DNA of 64,000 nt from Viridibacillus sp050279675 (GCF_050279675.1 NZ_JBNNUK010000001.1:682001-746000), one strand, 5' to 3'. Counted from the stretch's first letter, positions 7,061-14,873 are shown. Program-made: numbers and translations. Notes: generated by a model not told the origin, from the letters alone.

Positions 7061-7154
7061 GCATGTATTCATCGAATTTTTCAATTGATTTATTTTCCAT
7101 CTTTCTTGTATCGTGTGAATAAATGTCTGATGTAATTTGAATTGATCCGTGACC
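7041..7154 (-). pseudogene. Phage integrase C-terminal remnant
   Basis: This is the last 37 codons of a tyrosine recombinase. GHGSIQITSDIYSH carries the conserved GH-S-I-T-YSH end of the catalytic domain (the Y would be the nucleophile), followed by DTRKMENKSIEKFDEYMQRK and a stop. An in-frame stop lies directly before Gly-His, and no upstream part of the enzyme is visible. It is a relic of an integrated phage or ICE. Confidence 0.75.
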
Positions 7155-7310
7155 TTATCTGTCCTGCTTCATACTACGAGATCAATCAATAAGCAATAGG
7201 ATTTAGAGTGATTTATAAACCAACAACTAATAAATATTGTGTTAAACACAAAAAGGACATAGCTAGATAGAGTTTACCGATCCATCCATTACTTAAAGAG
7301 GAGATAATTT

Positions 7311-7598
7311 ATTAATCCAGTTGTTGGCCTGGAAATCGCAAAAGGTGAAAGACAGGATCAAATGCTCTTGGATAAAAAAATTCCATATAAAAACAGTGTG
7401 AAAGTTAATCATACGGTGGAAGAATTAGAAGAGTTACATTCTTTTTTACTAGATTTAGAGCATCAAACAGGGATAAAACCATCTATTGTTTTAGAATCGA
7501 ATTGTCACTATCATACCCCAGTTGTACCGTTTTTAAAGGCAAGAGCACATTGTCATAATCGTAAATCCACTGGTACCTTATCGAGCAAAAAGCTCTAA
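7311..7598 (+). pseudogene. IS110-family transposase, N-terminal fragment
   Basis: Reading from 7311, the frame gives NPVVGLEIAKGERQ, then KNSVKVNHTVEELEEL, then SIVLESNCHYHTPVVPFLK. This matches the DEDD-type N-terminal domain of IS110/IS1111 transposases (usual motif VGLDVAKG...VVLEATGHYH). The first catalytic Asp is replaced by Glu, the expected ATG is ATT, and the frame degenerates after about 95 residues of a usual 400. The element is dead and no boundaries or repeats are visible. Confidence 0.75.
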
Positions 7599-7671
7599 CC
7601 TATGAAAAATATTACTTCCAAAGGTACAAATTCACTAATTAACGAGTAATTGTCCGTTTGAGAGTATAGCA

Positions 7672-7719
7672 AAAGGCGAGAAACATTATTAAATTAACGT
7701 TTCTCACCTTTCTTCTTTT
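7672..7719 (+). terminator. Hairpin with T-rich tail
   Basis: AAAGGCGAGAAAC pairs with GTTTCTCACCTTT (one mismatch) around a 14-base loop, followed by TCTTCTTTT. No intact gene precedes it, so it may be left from the transposon or its host gene. Confidence 0.6.
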
Positions 7720-7831
7720 GTAATGTTTAAGGATCTTATACATCCTTACTGACAAATGGTTTCAGACGTTTTTCAACAACTTATACCTTTGCTTGAGTTC
7801 GTGTATAAAATCAAGAAAACTATTGATCAAA

Positions 7832-7954
7832 TTATCGCTGTTTTCTTTTTCTTCTTATTAAAAAATAACTAATTAATATCACGACAATAATAAAGACTAT
7901 TAAAAGTGATAGATTAGTGTAATTAATGCCCAATCCATATTGATTTGTAGACAT
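7832..7954 (-). CDS. Small single-pass membrane protein (40 aa)
   Basis: The ATG at 7954-7952 follows GAGGT with six bases between, on the minus strand. The 40 residues are a short polar start (MSTNQYGLGINYTN), a 20-residue hydrophobic helix (about 15-33) and a strongly basic tail (RRKRKQR). The orientation is probably N-terminus outside and C-terminus inside. Small proteins of this shape occur among sporulation membrane peptides and type I toxins. I cannot choose between these. It is intact amid pseudogenes, which suggests it is or was recently functional. Confidence 0.5.
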   Translation of the reverse strand: MSTNQYGLGINYTNLSLLIVFIIVVILISYFLIRRKRKQR

Positions 7955-8589
7955 AATATTACCTCACTTAAACTTTATATATTAATAAGTTTAAAGAATA
8001 CTTTTTTTATTGAAAATCACTCCATATCTACTTTTTTAGTTTAATTAATCTTGGAATAAGACTTGAAAAATAGTGAACCGAAATAACATGAATGCTATGT
8101 CAACATTCATTCGAAAACCATATCAATACTATTGTTTATTCTTATTATGTATCAGAATCTCCTCCCTCTTAATTTCTGCGCATTAACATTTTTCAGTAAA
8201 TTTACCAATTACCTTTAATGTCTAAATTAATTGTAAAATTTACATGAAAATTCAATATATACATATTGCAACATTCAGCAAATTTTTACAAATTATAAGT
8301 GTGAAAAAGATCTAAATTTATTGTTTATCTATGGAGTAATGTATACCATAGTTTAGGTTTATCAAATCCTCGCAGGGAAGTGCGATTTTCTTATTATTAG
8401 CAAATATTTTATCAATTCTATGGATTTTCTTGTTAGTTGTTTCCTTACTATTACTTGTCTTTTCACTTCTTTTTAGTGTATGACATTCTACAATTCCTGA
8501 GAAATCGAAAAAAAATCATTAAAAAGTCTTCAAACATATAAAAATACACATTGTGGCTCAATATAGATTTCCATTATATTCTATAATTT
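7955..8589. other. AT-rich stretch without a supported gene
   Basis: I see no credible ORF or RNA on either strand here. The sequence is very AT-rich. A small hairpin-like run around 8365-8392 has no T-tract, and no other structure stands out. Confidence 0.5.
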
Positions 8590-8886
8590 ATGATGAGTGG
8601 TTATGTGTCAGGGAACATTCTTAGAAAAAATATGACTTTTGAATATACGTCGATGCTCCATCAGGTTTTTAAAAATGTAAATTTAAATATCAACGAAAAT
8701 TGGAAATTAGGGCTTGTGGGCAGGAATGGCTGGGGAAAGACAACTTTTTTTAAGATTCTTCTAAATCATTTAGAATATGATGGTTCTATTAGGACATCAT
8801 TAGATTTTTGATATTTCCCTTCTTATCCAAATAGTCATGAAAATCGGACCACTTTAGAGAACAAAACGGTTACAGCGGTGAGATGA
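8590..8886 (+). pseudogene. ABC-F ATPase (Vga/Msr type), N-terminal fragment with a stop
   Basis: The frame reads a first ABC domain: MTFEYTSMLHQVFKNVNLNI, WKLGLVGRNGWGKTTFFKIL (Walker A) and NHLEYDGSIRTSLDF. An in-frame TGA follows at 8809-8811, and the homology then continues (YFPSYPNSHENRTTLE). This is the start of antibiotic-resistance ABC-F proteins that dislodge macrolides, lincosamides or pleuromutilins from ribosomes. Only about 90 of 500 residues remain, so it confers nothing. DNA after about 8862 is unrelated. Confidence 0.75.
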
Positions 8887-8887
8887 C

Positions 8888-9025
8888 ATGGAACTATGCA
8901 CAAGATGCAAAAGACCTTTGAAGTCAAAGAAATCCATAGAGAACGGCATCGGACCTGTTTGTAAGCGAAAGAAAGGAATTGCAGATGCTGAGTTAGAGAA
9001 AATTCAATCAGTATGGATGAAATGA
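8888..9025 (+). CDS. Small zinc-finger-like protein (DUF6011 type)
   Basis: This is a 45-residue protein. It starts at ATG 8888, with GGTGAG shortly before it. It opens with CTRCKRPLKSKKSIENGIGP followed by VCKRKK, which is the CxxCxRPLxxxxSxxxGxGPxC pattern of DUF6011 proteins. These small zinc-binding proteins occur in phages and mobile elements. The remainder is a short helix. It lies between broken phage genes but is itself intact. Function unknown. Confidence 0.55.
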   Translation: MELCTRCKRPLKSKKSIENGIGPVCKRKKGIADAELEKIQSVWMK

Positions 9026-9043
9026 TTTTAGAAGGGGCTCAGT

Positions 9044-9148
9044 ATGAACCTTACATTTGAAATTGGCGGAGATGTTCAAGCACAACAAAGACCAAAGTTT
9101 TCTTGCTTCGGCAAAAGTGAAAGCGTACGTGATCCATCCTTTCTGTGA
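9044..9148 (+). pseudogene. RusA-like Holliday junction resolvase, N-terminal remnant
   Basis: The 34-codon frame begins MNLTFEIGGDVQAQQRPKFS, which resembles the first strand and the PxxKxRPRF-type loop of phage RusA resolvases. The frame stops early and the Asp-rich catalytic part is absent. A ribosome binding site (AGAAGGGG) is present. It is 18 bases after the zinc-finger ORF, as expected for phage replication genes. The match is short, so this is tentative. Confidence 0.4.
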
Positions 9149-9277
9149 AATGAAGTGATAGCATGCACGAATGGCAAATACTTTTTATGTACGGTTATAG
9201 CCTACGCTTAAATTCAGATGATTCTCTTGCTGGTTAGAAAGGCCTCTTCCAGTAAGAAAGAGACCTATTATTACTTA

Positions 9278-9568
9278 TTAATCTGCTTCAATACGAATAG
9301 CTTGAATTTCTTCGCAATCTACGATAATTGTTGAACCAGGTTCAGTTGTTGGATCATTAAAGAATGCACAACAATTTTTCTGGTCTAAGGTAATAAAAAC
9401 GACATCTTCTAACACACAACCACCTCTTAAAAAAACATCGACTTCAGTCTGCGTTTGCAATCGTCTTAACTGATCACATGCGCAACCATTACAACGATGT
9501 TTTTCTTTTTCATGGTGATGTTGCTTATCACACCTATCACACCTACAACCATCTCTTTGAATACTCAT
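9278..9568 (-). CDS. Cys/His-rich protein, possibly spore surface
   Basis: This is a 96-residue protein. The start at 9568 is set by AAGGAGG six bases upstream, and longer in-frame starts lack a site. The first 35 residues are rich in Cys, His and Arg (DGCRCDRCDKQHHHEKEKHRC), then GCACDQLRRLQ, then a beta-rich domain with GGCVLEDVVFITLDQKNCCAF and STIIVDCEEIQAIRI. This general layout, a Cys/His-rich head and a strand-rich end with CC, resembles exosporium/coat proteins of the CotY/CotZ kind and small Planococcaceae coat-like proteins. The assignment is from composition only. Confidence 0.5.
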   Translation of the reverse strand: MSIQRDGCRCDRCDKQHHHEKEKHRCNGCACDQLRRLQTQTEVDVFLRGGCVLEDVVFITLDQKNCCAFFNDPTTEPGSTIIVDCEEIQAIRIEAD

Positions 9569-9643
9569 TTTCAAGACCTCCTTTCCGATTCGAATGACTT
9601 TCATTAATAACATATGGATTAAAATGAAAAGAGGTTGTGCAAT

Positions 9644-9763
9644 TTGTCCAGTAATAAAAAAATAGATGTTTTTAGAAAGTATCCTAGTGGTATTTACGAA
9701 AACCTTTGTGATGTGCGTTCAGTAGAGGGATATAACCAAACAGTGTCGCTGGTGAAAATTTGA
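9644..9763 (+). CDS. Weakly supported small ORF (39 aa)
   Basis: A TTG start follows AGAGG by eight bases, and the frame encodes KKIDVFRKYPSGIYENLC and a short rest. There is no other support. It may be a fragment of a larger lost gene. Confidence 0.25.
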   Translation: MSSNKKIDVFRKYPSGIYENLCDVRSVEGYNQTVSLVKI

Positions 9764-10001
9764 ATTTTATTTATTGAAGACATTTGTTTATCAATGTTAC
9801 ATACGTCGGATACCTTTAGACCAAGCTATTTCTATAATCCAACAAGTAACAATGATTAACCCTAATGCAATACACTAACTGGAATAATAGTTTGCTAAAA
9901 ATAAGTATCGGAGGTCAGTGTTAATTAATGTTATTTAGGGTTGTTATAAGAGAAACCGCAAAATCGAAAAACGTCATACATGAAAATTTGACTTAGAAAT
10001 G

Positions 10002-10223
10002 CTAATGCATTTCCCAAGACACTGATGTCATATTCCCCACCTGTTTTTTAAAGAAATCTCCATTCAAATCTCTTTGATATTCTGTCTTACCTGTATTTTG
10101 GTGGTAAATTTTCCGATATGTATGTGCTTTTTGCCCTGCGTGAATACCTTCTTGTTTAACCATGACTTAAAATCTAGCATCACCTTTGGCTAAGAATATT
10201 CGTTCATGTCCAAAATCACCCAT
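10002..10223 (-). pseudogene. Unrecognised gene split by a nonsense codon
   Basis: The minus-strand frame runs MGDFGHERIFLAKGDARF, a TAA, and then in the same frame VMVKQEGIHAGQKAHTYRKI and NTGKTEYQRDLNGDFFKKQ. The coding-like composition continues on both sides of the stop, which a single A-to-T change (AAA Lys to TAA) would explain. I cannot name the family. Confidence 0.45.
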
Positions 10224-10253
10224 ATCAGTGTTTCTTTGGGTATTAATAAAGCT

Positions 10254-10368
10254 TTAGTTTATAGCACTTGTTCCGCACACAAGTTCACCAATGGGAACGT
10301 GACCAATACTTGAAAATGTATTAATAGTTAAACCCGTTGAGGCTCTAAGCTTCAACGGGTTTTTATTT
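10254..10368 (+). ncRNA. Candidate structured RNA, copy 2 of the 115-base repeat
   Basis: This is base-for-base identical to 6852-6966, including the hairpins and the 11-pair terminator. The TATTAAT box seven bases upstream is also conserved, while the rest of the upstream DNA differs. It sits about 300 bases beyond the 3-prime end of lexA. Confidence 0.5.
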
Positions 10369-10462
10369 ACCTATTTAAGCTCTCTGTGTGGGCATTAATT
10401 ATTTAACTGTCCACAATTTACCCACGGAATTTTTTCTATCTGTTATTTTGTTGATATTTTTT
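10369..10462. repeat. Diverged flank of the 115-base repeat, copy 2
   Basis: Counterpart of 6967-7060. GTGTGGGCA, CAATTT-CCC-GGAATTTTT and ATCTGTTATTTTGTTGAT are shared. The integrase stop codon is kept, but the upstream codons are no longer readable. The remaining bases to lexA (10463-10663) show nothing recognisable. Confidence 0.5.
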
Positions 10463-10663
10463 ACTTGTTTTTTGACTTTCTTTTTGTGTAACCGAATAAT
10501 ACGGAAAGTTACAAAAATAGAAAATAAATTATGATAAAGATATATGGGGCCTGCGTTAGATAGAATGTGTGATTATACGAATAATATATTTTAGTTATGT
10601 ATATAAAAAAGATTGCAAGAATCAAAAATTTCATTGATTCTTACAATCCGATATGAATGTTCC

Positions 10664-11284
10664 TTATAATACGTTACGATACAAACCAACTACTTTTCCT
10701 AAAATGGAAACTTGATCTACAATAATTGGCTCCATAGAAGAGTTTTCTGGCTGTAAGCGGAAATAAGATTCCTCTTTAAAAAATCGTTTTACAGTTGCTT
10801 CATTGTCCTCTGTCATCGCTACAACAATTTCACCATTACTCGCGGTTGCTTGTTGTTTCACGATTACATAGTCCCCATCTAATATACCAGCTTCGATCAT
10901 AGATTCGCCCATAATTTCAAGCATGAAAATTTGATCTTCAGTTGTTCCATATGAATCTGGGATAGGGAAGTATTCTTCAATATTCTCAATTGCAGTAATA
11001 GGAAGACCTGCAGTAACTTTACCAACTAGGGGTACATGTACAACACCTTGTTTTGCGATTGTAGAATCTTGCTGATCTAAGATTTCGATTGCACGAGGTT
11101 TCGTTGGATCTCGTCGAATCAGTCCTTTGCTCTCAAGTCTAGCAAGATGTCCGTGGACTGTAGAACTTGATGCAAGACCAACTGCTTCACCAATTTCACG
11201 GACGGAAGGTGGGTATCCTTTGGTGCGAACTTCCTCTTTGATGAAAGACAATATATCTTCTTGTCTTTTCGATACTTTTTTCAA
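10664..11284 (-). CDS. lexA: SOS repressor LexA
   Basis: This is a 206-residue LexA. A winged-helix DNA-binding domain (YPPSVREIGEAVGLASSSTV as recognition region) is followed by a LexA/signal-peptidase fold. The self-cleavage site Ala92-Gly93 (KVTAGLP), the nucleophile Ser128 (GESM) and the general base Lys166 (TVKRF) are all present. TTG 11284 is preferred over GTG 11293 because GAGGTG stands six bases before it and the length then matches B. subtilis LexA (205). It represses SOS genes until RecA filaments trigger its cleavage. It is divergent from yneA, with LexA boxes in between, so it autoregulates and controls both. Confidence 0.97.
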   Translation of the reverse strand: MKKVSKRQEDILSFIKEEVRTKGYPPSVREIGEAVGLASSSTVHGHLARLESKGLIRRDPTKPRAIEILDQQDSTIAKQGVVHVPLVGKVTAGLPITAIENIEEYFPIPDSYGTTEDQIFMLEIMGESMIEAGILDGDYVIVKQQATASNGEIVVAMTEDNEATVKRFFKEESYFRLQPENSSMEPIIVDQVSILGKVVGLYRNVL

Positions 11285-11375
11285 TCCAATCACCTCTTTA
11301 TCTCATACTATGTAAAAGTTATTAATAGTATAGCATTAGCGAACAAACAATGCAAACATAAGTTCGAGAAAATCG

Positions 11376-11432
11376 TTGACAAAAACAAGTGTTCGGTTTA
11401 TATTAAGAACATACATTCCGAACAGGTATTCG
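11376..11432 (+). promoter_or_regulatory. yneA promoter with LexA (SOS) boxes
   Basis: TTGACA (11376-11381) and TATATT (11399-11404), spaced 17 bases, form a strong sigma-A promoter. The spacer contains AAAAC-AAGT-GTTCG (11382-11395), matching 8 of 10 fixed bases of the box CGAAC-N4-GTTCG. A better box, CGAAC-AGGT-ATTCG (9 of 10), is at 11419-11432. A weaker one (AGAAC-ATAC-ATTCC) is at 11407-11420. LexA would block both promoters of this divergent region, as in B. subtilis. Confidence 0.8.
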
Positions 11433-11451
11433 AAAAAAGGGGAGAATAAGT

Positions 11452-11766
11452 GTGAGTTGGTTCAAAAAAAATCAATATATTACATTGCTTTTTGGGTTTT
11501 GCGTAATATTTACAATAGTTTCTGTGGTTGCAAATAATGGGAATACATCATATAAAGAAATTAGAGTTCATGATGGGGATACTTTAATTTCTCTTGCAGA
11601 TAGATATAGAGGTGAAATGGCTGACCACGAGTGGATAGCAAAGGTGAAAAATGAGAATAATTTAATTGACGATACTATTTATGCGGGTCATACTCTAATA
11701 GTTCCGGAACATGATAATTTTAAAGTTCCAAAAATCGGAGTAGAAGTGGCGAGTGATAAGAAATGA
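11452..11766 (+). CDS. yneA: SOS cell-division inhibitor YneA
   Basis: This is a 104-residue protein with one N-terminal membrane helix (about 10-27) and an extracellular LysM domain (about 36-86: IRVHDGDTLISLADRYRG to DTIYAGHTLIVPE). This is the YneA layout. In B. subtilis it delays septation after DNA damage and is cleared by extracellular proteases. It has a GTG start after GGGGAG. It is divergent from lexA, has LexA boxes in its promoter and overlaps yneB by four bases (ATGA), all as in B. subtilis. Confidence 0.95.
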   Translation: MSWFKKNQYITLLFGFCVIFTIVSVVANNGNTSYKEIRVHDGDTLISLADRYRGEMADHEWIAKVKNENNLIDDTIYAGHTLIVPEHDNFKVPKIGVEVASDKK

Positions 11767-12419
11767 AACAAAAAATAGCAATACTCTATTGCCGTGTAAG
11801 TACTGAAAAAGATACACAAGATACTTCGCTTGAAAGGCAAGAGATTGAGTTAAGGGAATTTGCAACGAGTAAAGGATATGAAGTTGTACATGTCTTTACA
11901 GATCGACATAGTGGATATGATATTGATCGAGAAGGTTTACTTGATCTACTTGAGTGTGTGAAGGAATATGAACAACCAACACTATTTGTTCAAGATGAGA
12001 CGCGCTTAGGACGTGGAAATGGCCGAATGGCGGTACTTCATTTACTGCAAAAAACGAATACAGATATTTTTACATTAAGTGACGCAGGTCACGTCCGGCT
12101 AAATGAGATGGACGCTATGTTGCTAGAAATTCTAGCGATAGTAGAAGAGTATCAACGTAAATTACATAATGCGAAAATCCGTAGAGGGATGAGACGAGCA
12201 GTACAGAATGGATACAGGCCAGAAAAGAATTTAAAAGATCGGGGAAATCCTGAGGGACGAGATCGCATAGATGTTCCGATTGAACAAATTATTCAACTTA
12301 GACAAAAGGGTATGACTTTTGAAGAAATTACAGATACATTGAGAGGATTGGGCTTCCAAGTAAGTAAAGCGACAATTCATCGAAGATTTATGGAATTAAA
12401 GGAGAAAAAAAAAGACTAA
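11763..12419 (+). CDS. yneB: Resolvase-family recombinase YneB
   Basis: This is a 218-residue serine-recombinase-like protein. The N-terminal domain has YCRVSTEKDTQDTSLERQ with the expected catalytic Ser, then FTDRHSGYDIDREGL and VQDETRLGRGNGRM. The C-terminal end is a helix-turn-helix (GMTFEEITDTLRGLGFQVSK). It is the conserved middle gene of the yneA-yneB-ynzC SOS operon. Its biological role is not well defined. The start overlaps the yneA stop, suggesting coupled translation. The terminator stem begins inside its last codons. Confidence 0.93.
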   Translation: MKQKIAILYCRVSTEKDTQDTSLERQEIELREFATSKGYEVVHVFTDRHSGYDIDREGLLDLLECVKEYEQPTLFVQDETRLGRGNGRMAVLHLLQKTNTDIFTLSDAGHVRLNEMDAMLLEILAIVEEYQRKLHNAKIRRGMRRAVQNGYRPEKNLKDRGNPEGRDRIDVPIEQIIQLRQKGMTFEEITDTLRGLGFQVSKATIHRRFMELKEKKKD

Positions 12420-12443
12420 AAGCTTGCGCTTGCAGTCTTTTTT
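12411..12443 (+). terminator. Terminator overlapping the yneB stop
   Basis: AAAGACT pairs with AGTCTTT. A small inner hairpin AAGC-TTGC-GCTT lies between the arms, and a run of seven or more T follows. Confidence 0.75.
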
Positions 12444-12485
12444 GCATACCTTTGTATTAAGGTCTGTATGAAAGGTGAGAAATAA

Positions 12486-12722
12486 ATGTTATCAAAAGAA
12501 AAATTACAACGTATAAGTGAACTTTCGAAAAAATCAAAGTCACAAGGATTAACTGTTGAGGAAGCAAAAGAACAAACAACACTTCGTAAAGAGTATTTAG
12601 ACACATTCCGATCTTCGATGCGTGAGACGATTGAAAATGTCCGCGTTTTCGATCCAGAGGGAAATGAAGTAACTCCTGAGAAGTTACGTCAAAAACAAAA
12701 TAAGAATAATCGATTAAATTAA
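12486..12722 (+). CDS. ynzC: DUF896 protein YnzC
   Basis: This is a 78-residue protein of the UPF0291/DUF896 family. The two-helix core is visible: LQRISELSKKSKSQGLTVEE and QTTLRKEYLDTFRSSM. The family motif EAK-EQ--LR-EYL is intact. It forms a small helical hairpin. B. subtilis YnzC is part of the SOS-induced yneA operon, but its function is unknown. Here a terminator lies between yneB and ynzC, so SOS control may depend on read-through. Confidence 0.92.
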   Translation: MLSKEKLQRISELSKKSKSQGLTVEEAKEQTTLRKEYLDTFRSSMRETIENVRVFDPEGNEVTPEKLRQKQNKNNRLN

Positions 12723-12815
12723 ACACATATTTATAGAGAAAACATTGTTTTATATAAGAATGTTGACTAAAATATAATAGTACACTATTTAGCTTAAGAA
12801 AGGATGTCTATTAAA

Positions 12816-14816
12816 ATGACTCAACAAGCAGATCAGCTTGCAATTAACACTATTCGAACTTTGTCAATTGATGCTATTGAAAAAGCTAATTCAGGTCACC
12901 CAGGATTACCAATGGGGGCTGCTCCAATGGCTTATACTCTTTGGACAAAACAACTTCGTCACAATCCTTCAAACCCTAAATGGTTTAACCGCGATCGCTT
13001 TATTTTATCAGCAGGTCATGGCTCGATGCTTTTGTATAGCCTGTTACACTTAGGTGGATATGATTTACCAATGGAAGAAATCAAAAGCTTCCGCCAATGG
13101 GATTCAAAAACACCTGGTCATCCAGAATATGGTCATACAGCTGGAGTTGAAGCAACAACTGGTCCATTAGGACAAGGTATTGCAATGGCTGTCGGTATGG
13201 CAATGGCGGAAAGTCACCTTGCAGGCGTTTATAACAAGCCGGAACATGAAGTAGTAGATCATTATACATTTGCACTTTGTGGTGATGGAGATTTGATGGA
13301 AGGTGTTGCTGCTGAGGCAATTTCTTTAGCTGGTCACTTACAACTTGAAAAACTGATAGTGCTATATGATAGCAATGACATTTCTTTAGATGGCGATTTA
13401 AATAAATCATTCTCTGAAAACATTCAAAAACGATTTGGATCATATAACTGGAACTACATTCATGTAGCTGATGGTAATGATATTGAAGCAATAAATACGG
13501 CTATTGAACAAGCCAAAGCACATAAAGGCCAACCTACTATTATTGAAGTAAAAACGGTTATTGGCTACGGCTCACCTAACAAATCAGGTAAAGCTGACTC
13601 TCACGGTTCACCACTAGGTGCTGATGAAGTGAAACTTACTAAAGAACACTACTCATGGCCTCATGATCCATTCCATGTACCGGAAGAGGTATATGCGACA
13701 TTCAAACAAGCAGCTGAAGTTCAAGGAACTCTTGCAGAATCTGCTTGGAATGAACAATTTGAAGCATATAAAAAAGCATATCCTGCTCTTGCGGAACAGT
13801 TTGTTTCTGCGATGAATGGGGAACTTCCTGAAGACTTCGCATCTGCAGTACCTGTTTATGAAGCAGGTAAGTCAATTGCTACACGTTCGTCTTCTGGTGA
13901 AGTAATCAATGCACTTGCAAAAAATACACCTTCATTCTTCGGAGGAAGTGCGGATTTAGCTGGATCAAATAAAACATACATGAAAGATGCTGGCGATTTC
14001 ACAGCAGAAACTCCAGAAGGTCGTAACATTTGGTTCGGTGTTCGTGAATTTGCTATGGGTGCAGCTCTAAATGGAATGGCACTTCATGGTGGTGTAAACG
14101 TCTTTGGTGGTACATTCTTCGTCTTCAGTGACTATGTACGTCCAGCAATTCGTCTATCTGCATTAATGGGACTACCTGTAACGTATGTATTTACGCATGA
14201 CAGTATCGCTGTTGGTGAAGATGGTCCAACACATGAACCGGTTGAACATTTAGCTGCATTACGTTCTATGCCAAATCTTTCTGTTATTCGTCCTGCTGAT
14301 GCAAACGAATCTGCTGAAGCTTGGAAATTAGCCGTATCATCTAAAAACCAACCAACAGTATTAGTACTTTCTCGTCAAAACTTACCAGTGTCTGAAAACT
14401 CAGCTACACTTGCAGCTGAAGGAGTTTCTAAAGGCGCTTATGTTGTTTCAAAAGCAACTAAAGAAGTAGCGGATGCACTAATTTTAGCAACTGGCTCAGA
14501 AGTTAGCCTTGCTATAGAAGCTCAAAAACAACTAGCAACTGAAGGTATCGATGTATCTGTTGTTTCTATGCCATCATTCGATCGTTTTGAGGCTCAAGAT
14601 GCAGCGTATAAAGAAGCAGTATTACCAAAAACAATTACCAAACGTTTAGCAATTGAAATGGGTTCATCATTCGGCTGGCATAAATATACTGGCTTCGAAG
14701 GTGATGTTCTCGCAATTGATAAATTTGGTGCAAGTGCGCCAGGTGAAATTGTTATGAAAGAATATGGCTTCACTGTAGATAACGTTGTTGCAAAAGTAAA
14801 AGCATTATTTGCTTAA
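12816..14816 (+). CDS. tkt: Transketolase
   Basis: This is a 666-residue thiamine-diphosphate enzyme of the pentose phosphate pathway. It moves two-carbon units between sugar phosphates and feeds ribose-5-P and erythrose-4-P synthesis. Visible features are GHPGLPMGAAPMAY near the start, the cofactor motif GDGDLMEGVAAEA with downstream YDSND, and the Pyr domain with GGSADLAGSN, FGVREFAMGAALNGMALHGG and HDSIAVGEDGPTHEPVEHLA. ATG 12816 is used. The in-frame ATG 12804 lies against the AAAGG site and is too close to be used. It follows ynzC as in B. subtilis but is probably transcribed separately. Confidence 0.97.
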   Translation: MTQQADQLAINTIRTLSIDAIEKANSGHPGLPMGAAPMAYTLWTKQLRHNPSNPKWFNRDRFILSAGHGSMLLYSLLHLGGYDLPMEEIKSFRQWDSKTPGHPEYGHTAGVEATTGPLGQGIAMAVGMAMAESHLAGVYNKPEHEVVDHYTFALCGDGDLMEGVAAEAISLAGHLQLEKLIVLYDSNDISLDGDLNKSFSENIQKRFGSYNWNYIHVADGNDIEAINTAIEQAKAHKGQPTIIEVKTVIGYGSPNKSGKADSHGSPLGADEVKLTKEHYSWPHDPFHVPEEVYATFKQAAEVQGTLAESAWNEQFEAYKKAYPALAEQFVSAMNGELPEDFASAVPVYEAGKSIATRSSSGEVINALAKNTPSFFGGSADLAGSNKTYMKDAGDFTAETPEGRNIWFGVREFAMGAALNGMALHGGVNVFGGTFFVFSDYVRPAIRLSALMGLPVTYVFTHDSIAVGEDGPTHEPVEHLAALRSMPNLSVIRPADANESAEAWKLAVSSKNQPTVLVLSRQNLPVSENSATLAAEGVSKGAYVVSKATKEVADALILATGSEVSLAIEAQKQLATEGIDVSVVSMPSFDRFEAQDAAYKEAVLPKTITKRLAIEMGSSFGWHKYTGFEGDVLAIDKFGASAPGEIVMKEYGFTVDNVVAKVKALFA

Positions 14817-14835
14817 AAAATAGCGATAATATTGA

Positions 14836-14873
14836 AAAGTAGAGGATTTTTTCCTCTACTTTTTCTTTTTTGA
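14836..14873 (+). terminator. tkt terminator
   Basis: AAAGTAGAGGA pairs with TCCTCTACTTT across a five-base loop, followed by TTCTTTTTT. Confidence 0.9.

Noticed and set aside
9149..9277. Short ORF MHEWQILFMYGYSLRLNSDD after the RusA remnant
   Set aside because: It has 24 codons, no homology I can recognise and it ends in a non-coding stretch. It could be the decayed rest of a phage gene.
13081..13491. Long minus-strand open frame inside tkt
   Set aside because: It is antisense to a certain gene, has a skewed composition rich in His, Gln and Leu, and has no start context. The same applies to the minus-strand frames inside deoB, sigF, resB and the AbgT gene.
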